From Lentzea aerocolonigenes (GTDB lineage Bacteria; Actinomycetota; Actinomycetes; Mycobacteriales; Pseudonocardiaceae), in assembly GCF_000955955.1 (NCBI RefSeq), contig NZ_JYJG01000232.1, positions 1-13,406 of the forward strand: a stretch of 13,406 bases of DNA, given 5' to 3'. Shown here piece by piece: positions 1-6,270 of this stretch (its first letter is position 1; each line of letters opens with the position of its first letter). A program made the position numbers and the translations under genes. The notes beneath the pieces are model-generated. The model worked only from the letters and a program-made list of their open reading frames with translations, made no database searches and was not told the DNA's origin.

Positions 1-266
1 CGTCCCACCAGCAACAGGATTCCGGACAGCAGCTGCACACCGGACGCGAGCTGCAGCATGTACCCGGTGGCGTAGAGCGCTCCGCTGAACGCCACCCCGG
101 CCGGCGCCATCGTGCTGGGATCGGGTGCGGGCATGAACATCAGGAACCCGTTCAGGCCCGTCGTCGCGAACAGCAGGCCGGTGAGCACGCGGGTCACGAT
201 CGTGGCGTAGCGGCCGACGGCGAACTTGCGGGTCGTGGTGGCGGCGGTGACGGTCGTGGCGGTCAT
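1..266 (-). CDS. DoxX-like integral membrane protein (partial, 3' end outside window)
   Basis: The first 88 codons of a small membrane protein are visible; the rest lies beyond the left edge. After a polar Thr/Ala-rich N-terminus (MTATTVTAATTTRKFAVGRY) there are two hydrophobic segments, about residues 22-44 (ending GLNGFLMFMP) and 62-88 (YMLQLASGVQLLSGILLLVG). The pattern of a membrane helix leading into GLNGF, then a second helix rich in Gly and Leu, is typical of the DoxX/DoxD-like family. Members sit in the cytoplasmic membrane and their biochemical role is mostly unknown. The ATG at 264-266 is preceded by a strong AGGAGG (275-280) with 8 nt spacing, so the start is firm. It follows an HxlR-type regulator on the same strand after 108 bp, so co-transcription is possible but not shown. 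Another small four-helix membrane family is possible, since only part of the protein is visible. Confidence 0.7.
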   Translation of the reverse strand, partial: MTATTVTAATTTRKFAVGRYATIVTRVLTGLLFATTGLNGFLMFMPAPDPSTMAPAGVAFSGALYATGYMLQLASGVQLLSGILLLVG

Positions 267-374
267 CTCAGGTTCCTCCTGGGCTGTGGTGTCCTTCCAC
301 TGATGCGTCGAACGGCCACCACGCCGGATCGACAACCTCGCCCAGAAAATCTTGAGAAATTTTGAAAGCCCAGG

Positions 375-1037
375 TCAGGTGGTACGTGCGGCGCGCACGT
401 GCTCGGCGACTGGGCTGAGCTTCAGCCAGTCCGGCAGCCCGCGCACGACCCAGCGCGGCCCGCTCAGCTCGATCGTGCCCGCCCGCACGGCGTCGAGCAG
501 CTCCACCTCGCCCTCCCACATCCGGTAGAGCGTGGCGATGTCGGAGGCCAGCACCGCGTCGACCTCCAGGCCGGGGTCGGTGTAGCAGACGGAGGCGTCA
601 CCGGGTTCGACGACGAGCCAGAACGTGCGACGCCGGTCGTTGATGCGGATCTCGATGGTCGCGCGGCGCGTCAGCGCGCCGGTGTCGACGCGGCCGTGCA
701 TCCACCACATCAGCACCTCGGGGTCGAGCTCGTCGGCGCGCGGGTCGCCGAACGCGTAGCGGGCACCCCAGTCGGCGAGACCGAACACCAGCGGCCGCAA
801 CGCTTCCCCGGACGGGGTGAGCGTGTACCCGTCACCGGTGCGCTGCACGAGACCGGCGTTCGCGAGCTGCCGGAGCCGCCGCGACAGCAGAGCACGAGAG
901 AGTCCCGGCAGGCCGCGCGAGAGCTCGTTGAAGCGCGAGGCACCGATGAGCATGTCCCGCACGATCAGCAACGTCCACCGGTCGCCCAGCACCTCGACGG
1001 CGCGGACGATCGGGCAGTACTGGGCATAGGTCCTCAC
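375..1037 (-). CDS. HxlR-family winged-helix transcriptional regulator with C-terminal SCP2-like domain
   Basis: A 220-aa DNA-binding regulator. Residues about 8-100 are an HxlR winged helix-turn-helix: CPIVRAVEVLGDRWTLLIVR, then RFNELSRGLPGLSRALLSRR (recognition region) and the wing (GDGYTLTPSGEALRPL). Cys8 sits at the position of the conserved N-terminal Cys of this family, which is redox-active in some members. Residues about 110-215 form a second domain with alternating strands (TIEIRINDRRRTFWLVVEP) resembling the sterol-carrier-like domain of long actinobacterial HxlR proteins; minimal HxlR proteins are only about 100-130 aa. The start is GTG (1035-1037) with GGAG at 1047-1050, 9 nt away. 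The gene diverges from the flavoprotein at 1132 with 94 bp between them, an arrangement typical of HxlR proteins controlling the divergent gene. Ligand and targets cannot be read from the sequence. Confidence 0.88.
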   Translation of the reverse strand: MRTYAQYCPIVRAVEVLGDRWTLLIVRDMLIGASRFNELSRGLPGLSRALLSRRLRQLANAGLVQRTGDGYTLTPSGEALRPLVFGLADWGARYAFGDPRADELDPEVLMWWMHGRVDTGALTRRATIEIRINDRRRTFWLVVEPGDASVCYTDPGLEVDAVLASDIATLYRMWEGEVELLDAVRAGTIELSGPRWVVRGLPDWLKLSPVAEHVRAARTT

Positions 1038-1131
1038 AGGGGAAGTCTCCGCCGCCGCGGGTGTTTCGTTACCGCCGTCCGGTTCACTTTCAGAACTACC
1101 TGCGGGGCTTGCGCGTTCCTAGCTTCGTCCT
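1038..1131. promoter_or_regulatory. Divergent promoter region between HxlR regulator and acyl-CoA-dehydrogenase-like gene
   Basis: This 94-bp spacer must carry promoters for both divergent genes. It contains a short inverted repeat, GTTC-N7-GAAC, at 1082-1096, a possible operator for the HxlR protein, though 4-bp arms could arise by chance. For the minus-strand gene a weak sigma70-like pair (TTCTGA, then TAACGA 18 bp on) can be drawn. For the plus-strand gene there is no Shine-Dalgarno upstream of ATG 1132. A TAGCTT at 1120-1125, 6 bp before the ATG, suggests a leaderless transcript. All site calls are inference. Confidence 0.35.
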
Positions 1132-2277
1132 ATGACAACTCTTGACACACCCCGAGTGACCAGCACGTTCCCGACCGTTACGAGGGACGACGACGCGAAG
1201 TTCGTCGACCTGGCAGCGCGCATCGGCGCGATCGCGGCGGCCCACGCGCCCGAGCACGACCGGGAGGCGACGTTCGTGGCCGAGGCGTACGAGGCCATGC
1301 GCGAGGAGGGCTACCTGGCGTTGGCCGTACCCGAGGAGCTGGGCGGTCTGGGCGCCACGACGCGCCAGGTCTGCTACGCGCAGGCCGAACTCGCCCGGCA
1401 CGACGGCGCGACCGCCCTGGCCGTCACCATGCACCTCTACCTGACGCTGATGCAGGCCTATCGCAGACGCAAGGGCGCGCCGGACGCGGAGGGCGTGCTG
1501 CGGCGCGTCGCGGCGGAAGGCCTGGTCATCGCCACGAGCGGCGGTTCGGACTGGCTGTGGCCGACGACGACCGCGACTGCCGTCGACGGCGGGTTCCTGG
1601 TGAGCGGGCGCAAGGCGTTCTGCAGCCAGTCGCCGCGCGCGAACGTCGTGGCGACGTCCGCGGTCCTCGGCGAGGAGGTCCTGCACTTCAGCGCACCTCT
1701 GAACGCGGACGGCGTGCGCATCGAGGAAACCTGGGACACGCTCGGCATGCGCGGCACGGCCAGCCACGACGTGGTGCTGGAGGACGTGTTCATCCCGGCC
1801 GGGAAGATCGCGGCCCGCAGGCCGTACGGCGAGTTCGGCGCACCGCTGTTCGCCGCGATCGTGCACTTCGCGCCGGTGTGCGGGGCGACGTACTTCGGCA
1901 TCGCCTCCGGTGCGCGCGACGTGGCCGTTCGCTCCACGTCGAAGAACGCGGTGCGGCAGATCGGGCTGATGGACTACAAGCTGCGCACCGCGTGGTGGTC
2001 GCTGATGGGATCGATCGAGGAACTGGGTGACGACTACACGGCCAACGCCGAGTCGACCATCACGGTGATGCTGGCCAAGCGCCAGGCCGTCGTGGAGGCC
2101 ATCGAGGTCGTGAACATCGCGATGGAGGTCTTGGGTGGACGGTCGTTCTTCAAGCGTTCGCCGCTGGAACGCGCTTACCGCGACGTGCGCGGCGGCACGT
2201 TCCACCCGCTCACCCCGGAAGCCACACTCATGTACGCGGGCAAGGTCGCTCAGGGTGACCCGGGAGTCACGGAGTAG
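1132..2277 (+). CDS. Acyl-CoA dehydrogenase-fold flavoprotein (atypical active site)
   Basis: A 381-aa protein with the full acyl-CoA dehydrogenase layout. It has a helical N-domain (residues about 22-130, with VPEELGGLGA at 66-75), a middle beta domain (about 131-230, with ATSGGSDW, GRKAFCSQSP and the LGMRGTASHDVVLEDVFIP signature at 204-222) and a C-terminal helical bundle to about 370. It should bind FAD and oxidise an acyl-CoA or similar thioester, or act as a flavin oxidase/monooxygenase of the same fold. Classical short-chain enzymes have RDAR..IYEGT near the C-terminus, where the Glu is the catalytic base. Here RDVRGGTFHPLTPE (350-363) puts His358 at that place, so a standard alpha,beta-dehydrogenation is uncertain. 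ATG 1132 is the first start after an in-frame stop at 1120 and has no visible Shine-Dalgarno. It diverges from the HxlR regulator, its likely controller by position. Confidence 0.85.
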   Translation: MTTLDTPRVTSTFPTVTRDDDAKFVDLAARIGAIAAAHAPEHDREATFVAEAYEAMREEGYLALAVPEELGGLGATTRQVCYAQAELARHDGATALAVTMHLYLTLMQAYRRRKGAPDAEGVLRRVAAEGLVIATSGGSDWLWPTTTATAVDGGFLVSGRKAFCSQSPRANVVATSAVLGEEVLHFSAPLNADGVRIEETWDTLGMRGTASHDVVLEDVFIPAGKIAARRPYGEFGAPLFAAIVHFAPVCGATYFGIASGARDVAVRSTSKNAVRQIGLMDYKLRTAWWSLMGSIEELGDDYTANAESTITVMLAKRQAVVEAIEVVNIAMEVLGGRSFFKRSPLERAYRDVRGGTFHPLTPEATLMYAGKVAQGDPGVTE

Positions 2278-2330
2278 GTTCAAGTTGTAGGTGTGCCAAG
2301 GGTTTGCGAGTATTCGGGTCCGTCTCTCTC

Positions 2331-2337
2331 AAAGGAG
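2331..2337 (+). promoter_or_regulatory. Shine-Dalgarno site fixing the VOC gene start
   Basis: AAAGGAG at 2331-2337 lies 8 nt before GTG 2346. This favours the GTG over the upstream in-frame TTG at 2304, which has no Shine-Dalgarno and would add 14 residues unlike the family's N-terminus. Confidence 0.75.
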
Positions 2338-2345
2338 CGATTCCG

Positions 2346-2753
2346 GTGGCCACTCGCCTCAACCCGTACCTGCGCTTCGACGGTTCCGCCCGCCAGGCGA
2401 TGGAGTTCTACCAGTCGATCTTCGGCGGTGAGCTGAGGATCAGCACCTTCGGCGAGTTCGGCATGCAGGACTCGCCGCAGGCCGACCAGATCATGCACGC
2501 CCAGCTGGAGACCGAGTCCGGTTACACGCTGATGGCCTCCGACACGCCGCCCGGCATGCCCTACAACCCCGGCGACACCATCACGATCTCCCTCTCGGGC
2601 GACGACGAGGTGCTGCGCACGTACTTCGAGCAGCTCGCGGACGGCGGCAAGGTCGGCACGCCGCTGGAGAAGCAGATGTGGGGCGACGAGTACGGCGACG
2701 TCGTCGACAAGTACGGCATCAACTGGCTGGTCAACATCGGCAGCCAGGGCTGA
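2346..2753 (+). CDS. VOC superfamily protein, PhnB/glyoxalase-like
   Basis: A 135-aa cytoplasmic protein of the PhnB-like branch of the vicinal oxygen chelate superfamily. It opens with the family hallmark LNPYLRFDGSARQAMEFYQSIFGGEL, followed by a His-containing strand (IMHAQLE), a mid-protein loop (SDTPPGMPYNPGD) and the closing MWGDEYGDVVDKYGINWLVNI. The length suits a single-domain member with two beta-alpha-beta-beta-beta modules. Relatives include demethylmenaquinone-methyltransferase-like and PhnB proteins of unknown substrate, so no reaction is assigned. The start is GTG 2346, chosen for its Shine-Dalgarno. It follows the flavoprotein gene by 68 bp on the same strand and ends 7 bp before a strong hairpin, so it closes its transcript. 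Function beyond family is unknown. Confidence 0.88.
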   Translation: MATRLNPYLRFDGSARQAMEFYQSIFGGELRISTFGEFGMQDSPQADQIMHAQLETESGYTLMASDTPPGMPYNPGDTITISLSGDDEVLRTYFEQLADGGKVGTPLEKQMWGDEYGDVVDKYGINWLVNIGSQG

Positions 2754-2760
2754 CGGCAGC

Positions 2761-2786
2761 GGCGGGGTCACCGTGGTGGCCCCGCC
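2761..2786 (+). terminator. GC-rich hairpin terminator after VOC gene
   Basis: The arms GGCGGGGTCACC and GGTGGCCCCGCC form an almost perfect stem of about 11 bp, with one T-G wobble and a tiny loop around CGTG, centred at 2773-2774. It begins 7 bp after the VOC stop. There is no run of T residues after it, which is common for actinomycete terminators. It should separate the VOC transcript from the methyltransferase gene at 2804. Confidence 0.7.
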
Positions 2787-2803
2787 CGCCGCGTTGACGC
2801 ATC

Positions 2804-3193
2804 ATGTCGACCATGAGCGAGCGTCTGCGCGGCGTGGTCGGCCAACTCGCGCTCCGTCCCGACGACCGGGTGCTGGAGATCGGCTGCGGCCAGGGGGTCG
2901 CGGCCACGATGGTGTGCCAGCTGCTGGACACGGGCACGCTCACGGCGATCGACAGGTCCACGAAGATGGTCGAGGCCGCCACCCGCCGCAACGCCGTGTA
3001 CGTGGCGTCGGGCAAGGCCGAGTTCCTCATCGCGTCGCTGGAGGACATGAGCCTCGGCGACCGGCGGTTCGACCTGGTCTTCGCGGTCAGGGTCGGGCTG
3101 TTCCACCGCGACCCTGACCGCGCGCACTCGCTGCTCGCGCCGTGGCTCGCGCCTGGTGCGCGTGTGTGCACCTTCTACGACGTGCCGGTTTAG
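2804..3193 (+). CDS. Small class I SAM-dependent methyltransferase-like protein
   Basis: A 129-aa protein with the S-adenosylmethionine-binding half of a Rossmann-fold methyltransferase. Motif I is VLEIGCGQG (about residues 24-32), an acidic residue ends the next strand (TAIDRSTKMVEAA, about 47-59), and a motif IV-like strand reads FDLVFAVRVGLFHRD (about 89-103). It stops after one more strand (ARVCTFYDVPV), without the later strands or a substrate lid, so it is shorter than the usual 180-270 aa. No stop or frameshift explains this; it may be a minimal methyltransferase or a decayed one. ATG 2804 has no clear Shine-Dalgarno; ATG 2813 is an in-frame alternative. Its TAG stop overlaps the stop of the convergent cellulase gene. 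Substrate unknown. Confidence 0.75.
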   Translation: MSTMSERLRGVVGQLALRPDDRVLEIGCGQGVAATMVCQLLDTGTLTAIDRSTKMVEAATRRNAVYVASGKAEFLIASLEDMSLGDRRFDLVFAVRVGLFHRDPDRAHSLLAPWLAPGARVCTFYDVPV

Positions 3194-6141
3194 GTGCCGT
3201 CGATCAGCCGGATGGCCAGTGCGGGGCTGAACTGACCGGCGGGCACGGTCGGTGCGGTACCGCACTCGCCGTCGGAGTTGCCCGGGGTTTTGATCCACAG
3301 CAACATCTCCGCGCCGCCACCGGCCTGCGCCGTCGTGCCCAGCTTGCGGCCTGCCGGGTTGCACCACTCGCCGTTGCCGCCGTTGCCGTTGCGGCTGGTG
3401 TCGATGACGAACTTCGCGCTTGTTCCCGAGGCGACCGCGTTGGCGTAGCTGACCGAGGCGCTGGTCGAGTAGTAGTTCGACACGTTCACCGAGAAGCCCC
3501 GCACGTTGCCCACGCCCGCGGCTTTCAGTCGTGACGCCATGGTGGCCGCCGGGACCCAGCCCGCGTTGCCGCCGTCCAGGTACGCGTAGGTGTTGGGCGC
3601 CTTCTGCTGGAACATCTGAGTGGCGTAGAGGAGCATGCCGTTGCGCTCGTCGATCTGGGCCTGGGTCATGCACTCGAAGTCGCCCAGCGCGTCCGGCTCG
3701 ATCACCACGACCGCCGGTTTCGCACCGATTCCCGCGGCGAAACCGGAGATCCACGTGCGGTAGGCGGCCGGGCTGCCCGCGCCGCCGCCGGAGTGGCCGC
3801 CGCACGCGTCCCTGCCCGGCAGGTTGTAGGCGACCAGGACCGGCAGCTTGTCGTTGCCGTCCGCGGCGCCCGTGTAGCCGGCGACGGTCGAGCCGATGTT
3901 CGCGTCGTCGCCGAACCAGCGGGCGATGGGCTTCGAGCCGATCGACGACTGGATTCTGGCTGCCCGCGGGTCATTCGAGTGGTCGCGGGCCCAGGTCGCG
4001 GGTGCCGAGTTCGGGTTCACGTAGAAGCCGCTGGTCAGGTCGAGCGGGTTGGCCGCGGTGGTGAAGGTGTGCCCGGTGTCGGCGAACGCGGTGATCCAGG
4101 CGAGGGCGGAGTTCCAGTTGATCGCCACCTCGTTCGTCGACCACGAGCCGATGTCGTCGATGTAGCACTTGGCGGGCGTGCAGTTGCGGAGGTTCTGCTG
4201 CGCGACCGGGTCCTGCAGGCCGGAGTTCGGGCCACCCGCCAGTGCGCCGGGCGGTGGGTTCGGGAGCTTCGGGTCGAGCTGGTGCGCCCAGTGGCGGTGG
4301 TGCTGGTTGCGTGCGTCGCGTTCGCCGTAGCCGGTGACGAACGACCTGTTCACGGCGTTGCGGCCGAGCAGGTAGTCGAACGACTCCAGCACGCCGTCCC
4401 GGTAGCGAGGTTGCTTCGTGAGGTCGTAGGCCATCGCCATGATCATCGCGGCGTTGGCGGTGGAGCTGGCCGAACCCCACGCGTAGCCCGGCGCTGGATC
4501 CGGATAACCCTGTTGTCTCAGCGCTTTGACGTACCCGTTGGCGACGCTCAGCAGCCTGGCCCTGGCGGTGATCACCTTGCTCAGCGGGAACTTCTGCGGG
4601 GCGCGCAAGATCGTCAGGTCGGCCAGTGCGCCCGTGTCCTTCCACGAGAATCCCGTTGTGGTCAGCGTGGTGGTGATGCGGTTGAGGTACTTCCAGTTGC
4701 CTGTCGTCGCGTACAACTCCGCCGCAGCCCAGGAGAACTCGTCGCGGACATCGGTGTCGTCGTAGGGGCCGCCGCCGACGTTGTCGTCTCTTGGCGCGTA
4801 CACAGCCGGGTTCTCGTTCGCCGCTGTCCAGGCGCGTTCGGCCGCGGTCAGGCATCGAGGGTCTTGGAAGACGCGCGCGCACTGGGCACCGGCGGCCGCG
4901 AGGTTCAGCGTGGCCGCGGTGGAGACCGCGTGCAGGTAGCGCGGCTGCGGATCCTGGTGCGGCAGCGTGGGAAGCGGCGTCCAAGCGAGGTCGTGGATCT
5001 TGTGGTGCACCATGCCGCCGGGGGCCTGCATGCGCATCAGGAACTCGACCTCCCACATCGCCTCGTCCCGCACGGCCGGGTCGGGTTTGCGTTCGTAGGC
5101 GTCCATGAGCTGCCACGCGGCCAACGCGCCGTTCACGACGTACTTGCCTTGGTCGCCCGCGTCATACCAGCCGCCGCGCACGTCCAACGAGTAGTCGCAC
5201 ACGCCTGGCAGGCACGGCACCGATGCGTCGCTGAGGTGTCCGGCAGGCCTGGCGTAGGCCTCCCCCACCCGGTCGGCCTCGATCGGAGTGCCGCTTCGGT
5301 TGTGGTAGAAGTACGCCAACGAGTCCTCGCTGAGCCGGCTGTACGGGTTTTCCGTGATGTCGAACGGAAGTGACGCGTCCGCGCCGACTACGAGCGTGAA
5401 GCCGCTGCCCGTGTGGCGATACGACGTGAAGTCCGCGATGTGCACGTGATCGCCGGACGTGGTGTCATCGCCGCGAACCCGGGTACGTCCACTCCGGACG
5501 GCCTGGCCACTGGCGTCTTTCAGCTGCCACGACACCGGTTTCGTCGCCGAGTTCACGATCGTCGCTCGCTTCGGGCCGTCGAGCGCGTACGCGTGCTGGT
5601 TCACGCGCACCGGTGAGCCGTAGGTCCAGCCGCCGCCGGGCGGGATCGCGCCGCCGGTCAGCGAGACGTCGTCGACGCACAACGTGTACGGCTCGGTCGC
5701 GCCGCCCAGCTGGAACGACACCTGCTGGTGGATGTCCGACACGGTCGAGGTGCCGCTGAACTCGAAGGACTGCGGTGCCGACAGGGTGACGGGCTTGTTC
5801 AGCGCCGACTGGACGACCGCGCGGATCGTGACCGGACGTGAGGCGCTCGCCGTGAACCGGAGCGTGTAGGGCTGACCGGCTTCGAGCGGGATGTCGTTCT
5901 GGCCGACCATCGAGTTCCACGGGTTGACCGTCCCAGCCGGAACGTCGGCGCACAGCCTGCCGTCGACGATCTTCGAGGGCGTGTTCCCGCTGCTCCACCA
6001 CGGGGTCTTGCCCAGGTCGAACGACCCGTTGAGCACGCGTTCGTGCCCGGCCGCGTGAGCCGGAGTGGTCATGGTGAGCACGAGTAAGACCGGCAGGCCT
6101 GCAGACAGCACAGTTGCCGTGAACCTGAGTCCAACAGTCAT
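3190..6141 (-). CDS. Secreted double-catalytic cellulase: CBM4-Ig-GH9 fused to GH6
   Basis: A 983-aa exported enzyme for cellulose. Counting from the ATG: signal peptide 1 to about 30 (cleavage near TPAHA-A); CBM4/9 carbohydrate-binding module about 31-163; CelD-type Ig-like domain about 175-263; GH9 catalytic domain about 270-692; GH6 catalytic domain about 700-983. GH9 residues are intact: Asp327 and Asp330 in YDAGDQGKY, His614 in RNQHHRHW, and the acid Glu671 in YIDDIGSWSTNEVAINWNSA, which matches the family signature. GH6 residues are also intact: Asp778 (PGRDAC), the acid Asp817 (VIEPDAL), Asp856 (YLDGGNAGW), Asp957 (IKTPGNSDGEC), and two likely disulfides, C780-C824 and C927-C960. The GH6 part is short (about 285 aa), like bacterial endoglucanases. 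The front half resembles CenC/Cel9B-type enzymes, but GH6 replaces their C-terminal modules, with no linker or CBM2. ATG 6141 is preferred over GTG 6156 because AAGAGG (6148-6153) precedes it by 6 nt. It diverges from a sugar-uptake operon across operator-like sites. Confidence 0.93.
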   Translation of the reverse strand: MTVGLRFTATVLSAGLPVLLVLTMTTPAHAAGHERVLNGSFDLGKTPWWSSGNTPSKIVDGRLCADVPAGTVNPWNSMVGQNDIPLEAGQPYTLRFTASASRPVTIRAVVQSALNKPVTLSAPQSFEFSGTSTVSDIHQQVSFQLGGATEPYTLCVDDVSLTGGAIPPGGGWTYGSPVRVNQHAYALDGPKRATIVNSATKPVSWQLKDASGQAVRSGRTRVRGDDTTSGDHVHIADFTSYRHTGSGFTLVVGADASLPFDITENPYSRLSEDSLAYFYHNRSGTPIEADRVGEAYARPAGHLSDASVPCLPGVCDYSLDVRGGWYDAGDQGKYVVNGALAAWQLMDAYERKPDPAVRDEAMWEVEFLMRMQAPGGMVHHKIHDLAWTPLPTLPHQDPQPRYLHAVSTAATLNLAAAGAQCARVFQDPRCLTAAERAWTAANENPAVYAPRDDNVGGGPYDDTDVRDEFSWAAAELYATTGNWKYLNRITTTLTTTGFSWKDTGALADLTILRAPQKFPLSKVITARARLLSVANGYVKALRQQGYPDPAPGYAWGSASSTANAAMIMAMAYDLTKQPRYRDGVLESFDYLLGRNAVNRSFVTGYGERDARNQHHRHWAHQLDPKLPNPPPGALAGGPNSGLQDPVAQQNLRNCTPAKCYIDDIGSWSTNEVAINWNSALAWITAFADTGHTFTTAANPLDLTSGFYVNPNSAPATWARDHSNDPRAARIQSSIGSKPIARWFGDDANIGSTVAGYTGAADGNDKLPVLVAYNLPGRDACGGHSGGGAGSPAAYRTWISGFAAGIGAKPAVVVIEPDALGDFECMTQAQIDERNGMLLYATQMFQQKAPNTYAYLDGGNAGWVPAATMASRLKAAGVGNVRGFSVNVSNYYSTSASVSYANAVASGTSAKFVIDTSRNGNGGNGEWCNPAGRKLGTTAQAGGGAEMLLWIKTPGNSDGECGTAPTVPAGQFSPALAIRLIDGT

Positions 6142-6147
6142 TGGTGG

Positions 6148-6153
6148 CCTCTT
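6148..6153 (-). promoter_or_regulatory. Shine-Dalgarno site deciding the cellulase start
   Basis: On the minus strand AAGAGG lies 6 nt upstream of ATG 6141. If translation began at the in-frame GTG (6154-6156) this motif would be inside the coding region, so the ATG and a protein 5 residues shorter are preferred. The signal peptide works with either start. Confidence 0.65.
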
Positions 6154-6174
6154 CACAGATGCATGATCTCGTGG

Positions 6175-6188
6175 TTACAGTCCTGTAA
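6175..6188. promoter_or_regulatory. Perfect 14-bp palindrome in the divergent region
   Basis: TTACAG-TC-CTGTAA has perfect 6-bp arms around a 2-bp centre. It lies 33 bp upstream of the cellulase start and overlaps the left end of the LacI-type box at 6184-6197 by 5 bp. It looks like a dimeric regulator site, but no binding protein can be named. Confidence 0.45.
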
Positions 6189-6197
6189 GCGCTTCCA
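6184..6197. promoter_or_regulatory. LacI-family operator-like box 1 (cellulase side)
   Basis: TGTAAGC-GCTTCCA is a 14-bp pseudopalindrome with 6 of 7 arm positions matching around the central CG step, the form typical of LacI-family operators. It shares the AGCGCT core with the CebR/CelR boxes of cellulolytic actinomycetes (TGGGAGCGCTCCCA). It lies 42 bp upstream of the cellulase ATG. The LacI-type regulator encoded at 9212 is the likely binder, by inference. Confidence 0.65.
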
Positions 6198-6239
6198 ATT
6201 TCGGCGAACTGTACGCCACATCACAGCACTTCAAAAGAC

Positions 6240-6253
6240 CGTAATCGCTTCCG
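6240..6253. promoter_or_regulatory. LacI-family operator-like box 2 (transporter side)
   Basis: CGTAATC-GCTTCCG matches box 1 at 11 of 14 positions and is itself 5 of 7 symmetric. It sits 5 bp before the Shine-Dalgarno of the binding-protein gene, where a bound repressor would block transcription. Its centre is 56 bp from that of box 1, close to five helical turns, so joint binding or looping is possible. It is weaker than box 1. Confidence 0.5.
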
Positions 6254-6258
6254 GAACT

Positions 6259-6263
6259 GGAGG
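6259..6263 (+). promoter_or_regulatory. Shine-Dalgarno site fixing the sugar-binding protein start
   Basis: GGAGG lies 7 nt before ATG 6271. It selects this start over the longer open frame running back to 6163, which would place operator-like DNA inside the gene and bury the lipoprotein signal. Confidence 0.85.
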
Positions 6264-6270
6264 TATCTCC

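Noticed and set aside
346..363. AT-rich inverted repeat AAAAT-N8-ATTTT after the HxlR stop
   Set aside because: Five A/T pairs with an 8-nt loop make a very weak hairpin, and no G/C stem adjoins it, so I do not call a terminator. The A/T-rich patch could be part of a promoter for the DoxX-like gene, but no good -35/-10 pair was found.
399..1145. Long plus-strand open frame opposite the HxlR gene
   Set aside because: It mirrors the HxlR coding sequence, has a low-complexity Arg/Ala/Val/His-rich composition and no family resemblance. It is a GC-rich shadow frame.
1096..2283. 395-aa minus-strand open frame over the flavoprotein gene
   Set aside because: It is rich in Arg, Val, His and Asp with no domain, while the opposite strand encodes a clear acyl-CoA-dehydrogenase fold.
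3801..3830. Apparent one-residue insertion in the GH6 motif (RDAC rather than RDC)
   Set aside because: The catalytic Asp and the disulfide Cys are both present and the surrounding motif is intact. I recall similar spacing in other actinobacterial GH6 enzymes, so it is probably normal variation.
3793..5373. 526-aa plus-strand open frame antisense to the cellulase
   Set aside because: It lies fully inside the GH9-GH6 gene, is dominated by Val/Arg/Gly and has no recognisable motif or Shine-Dalgarno.
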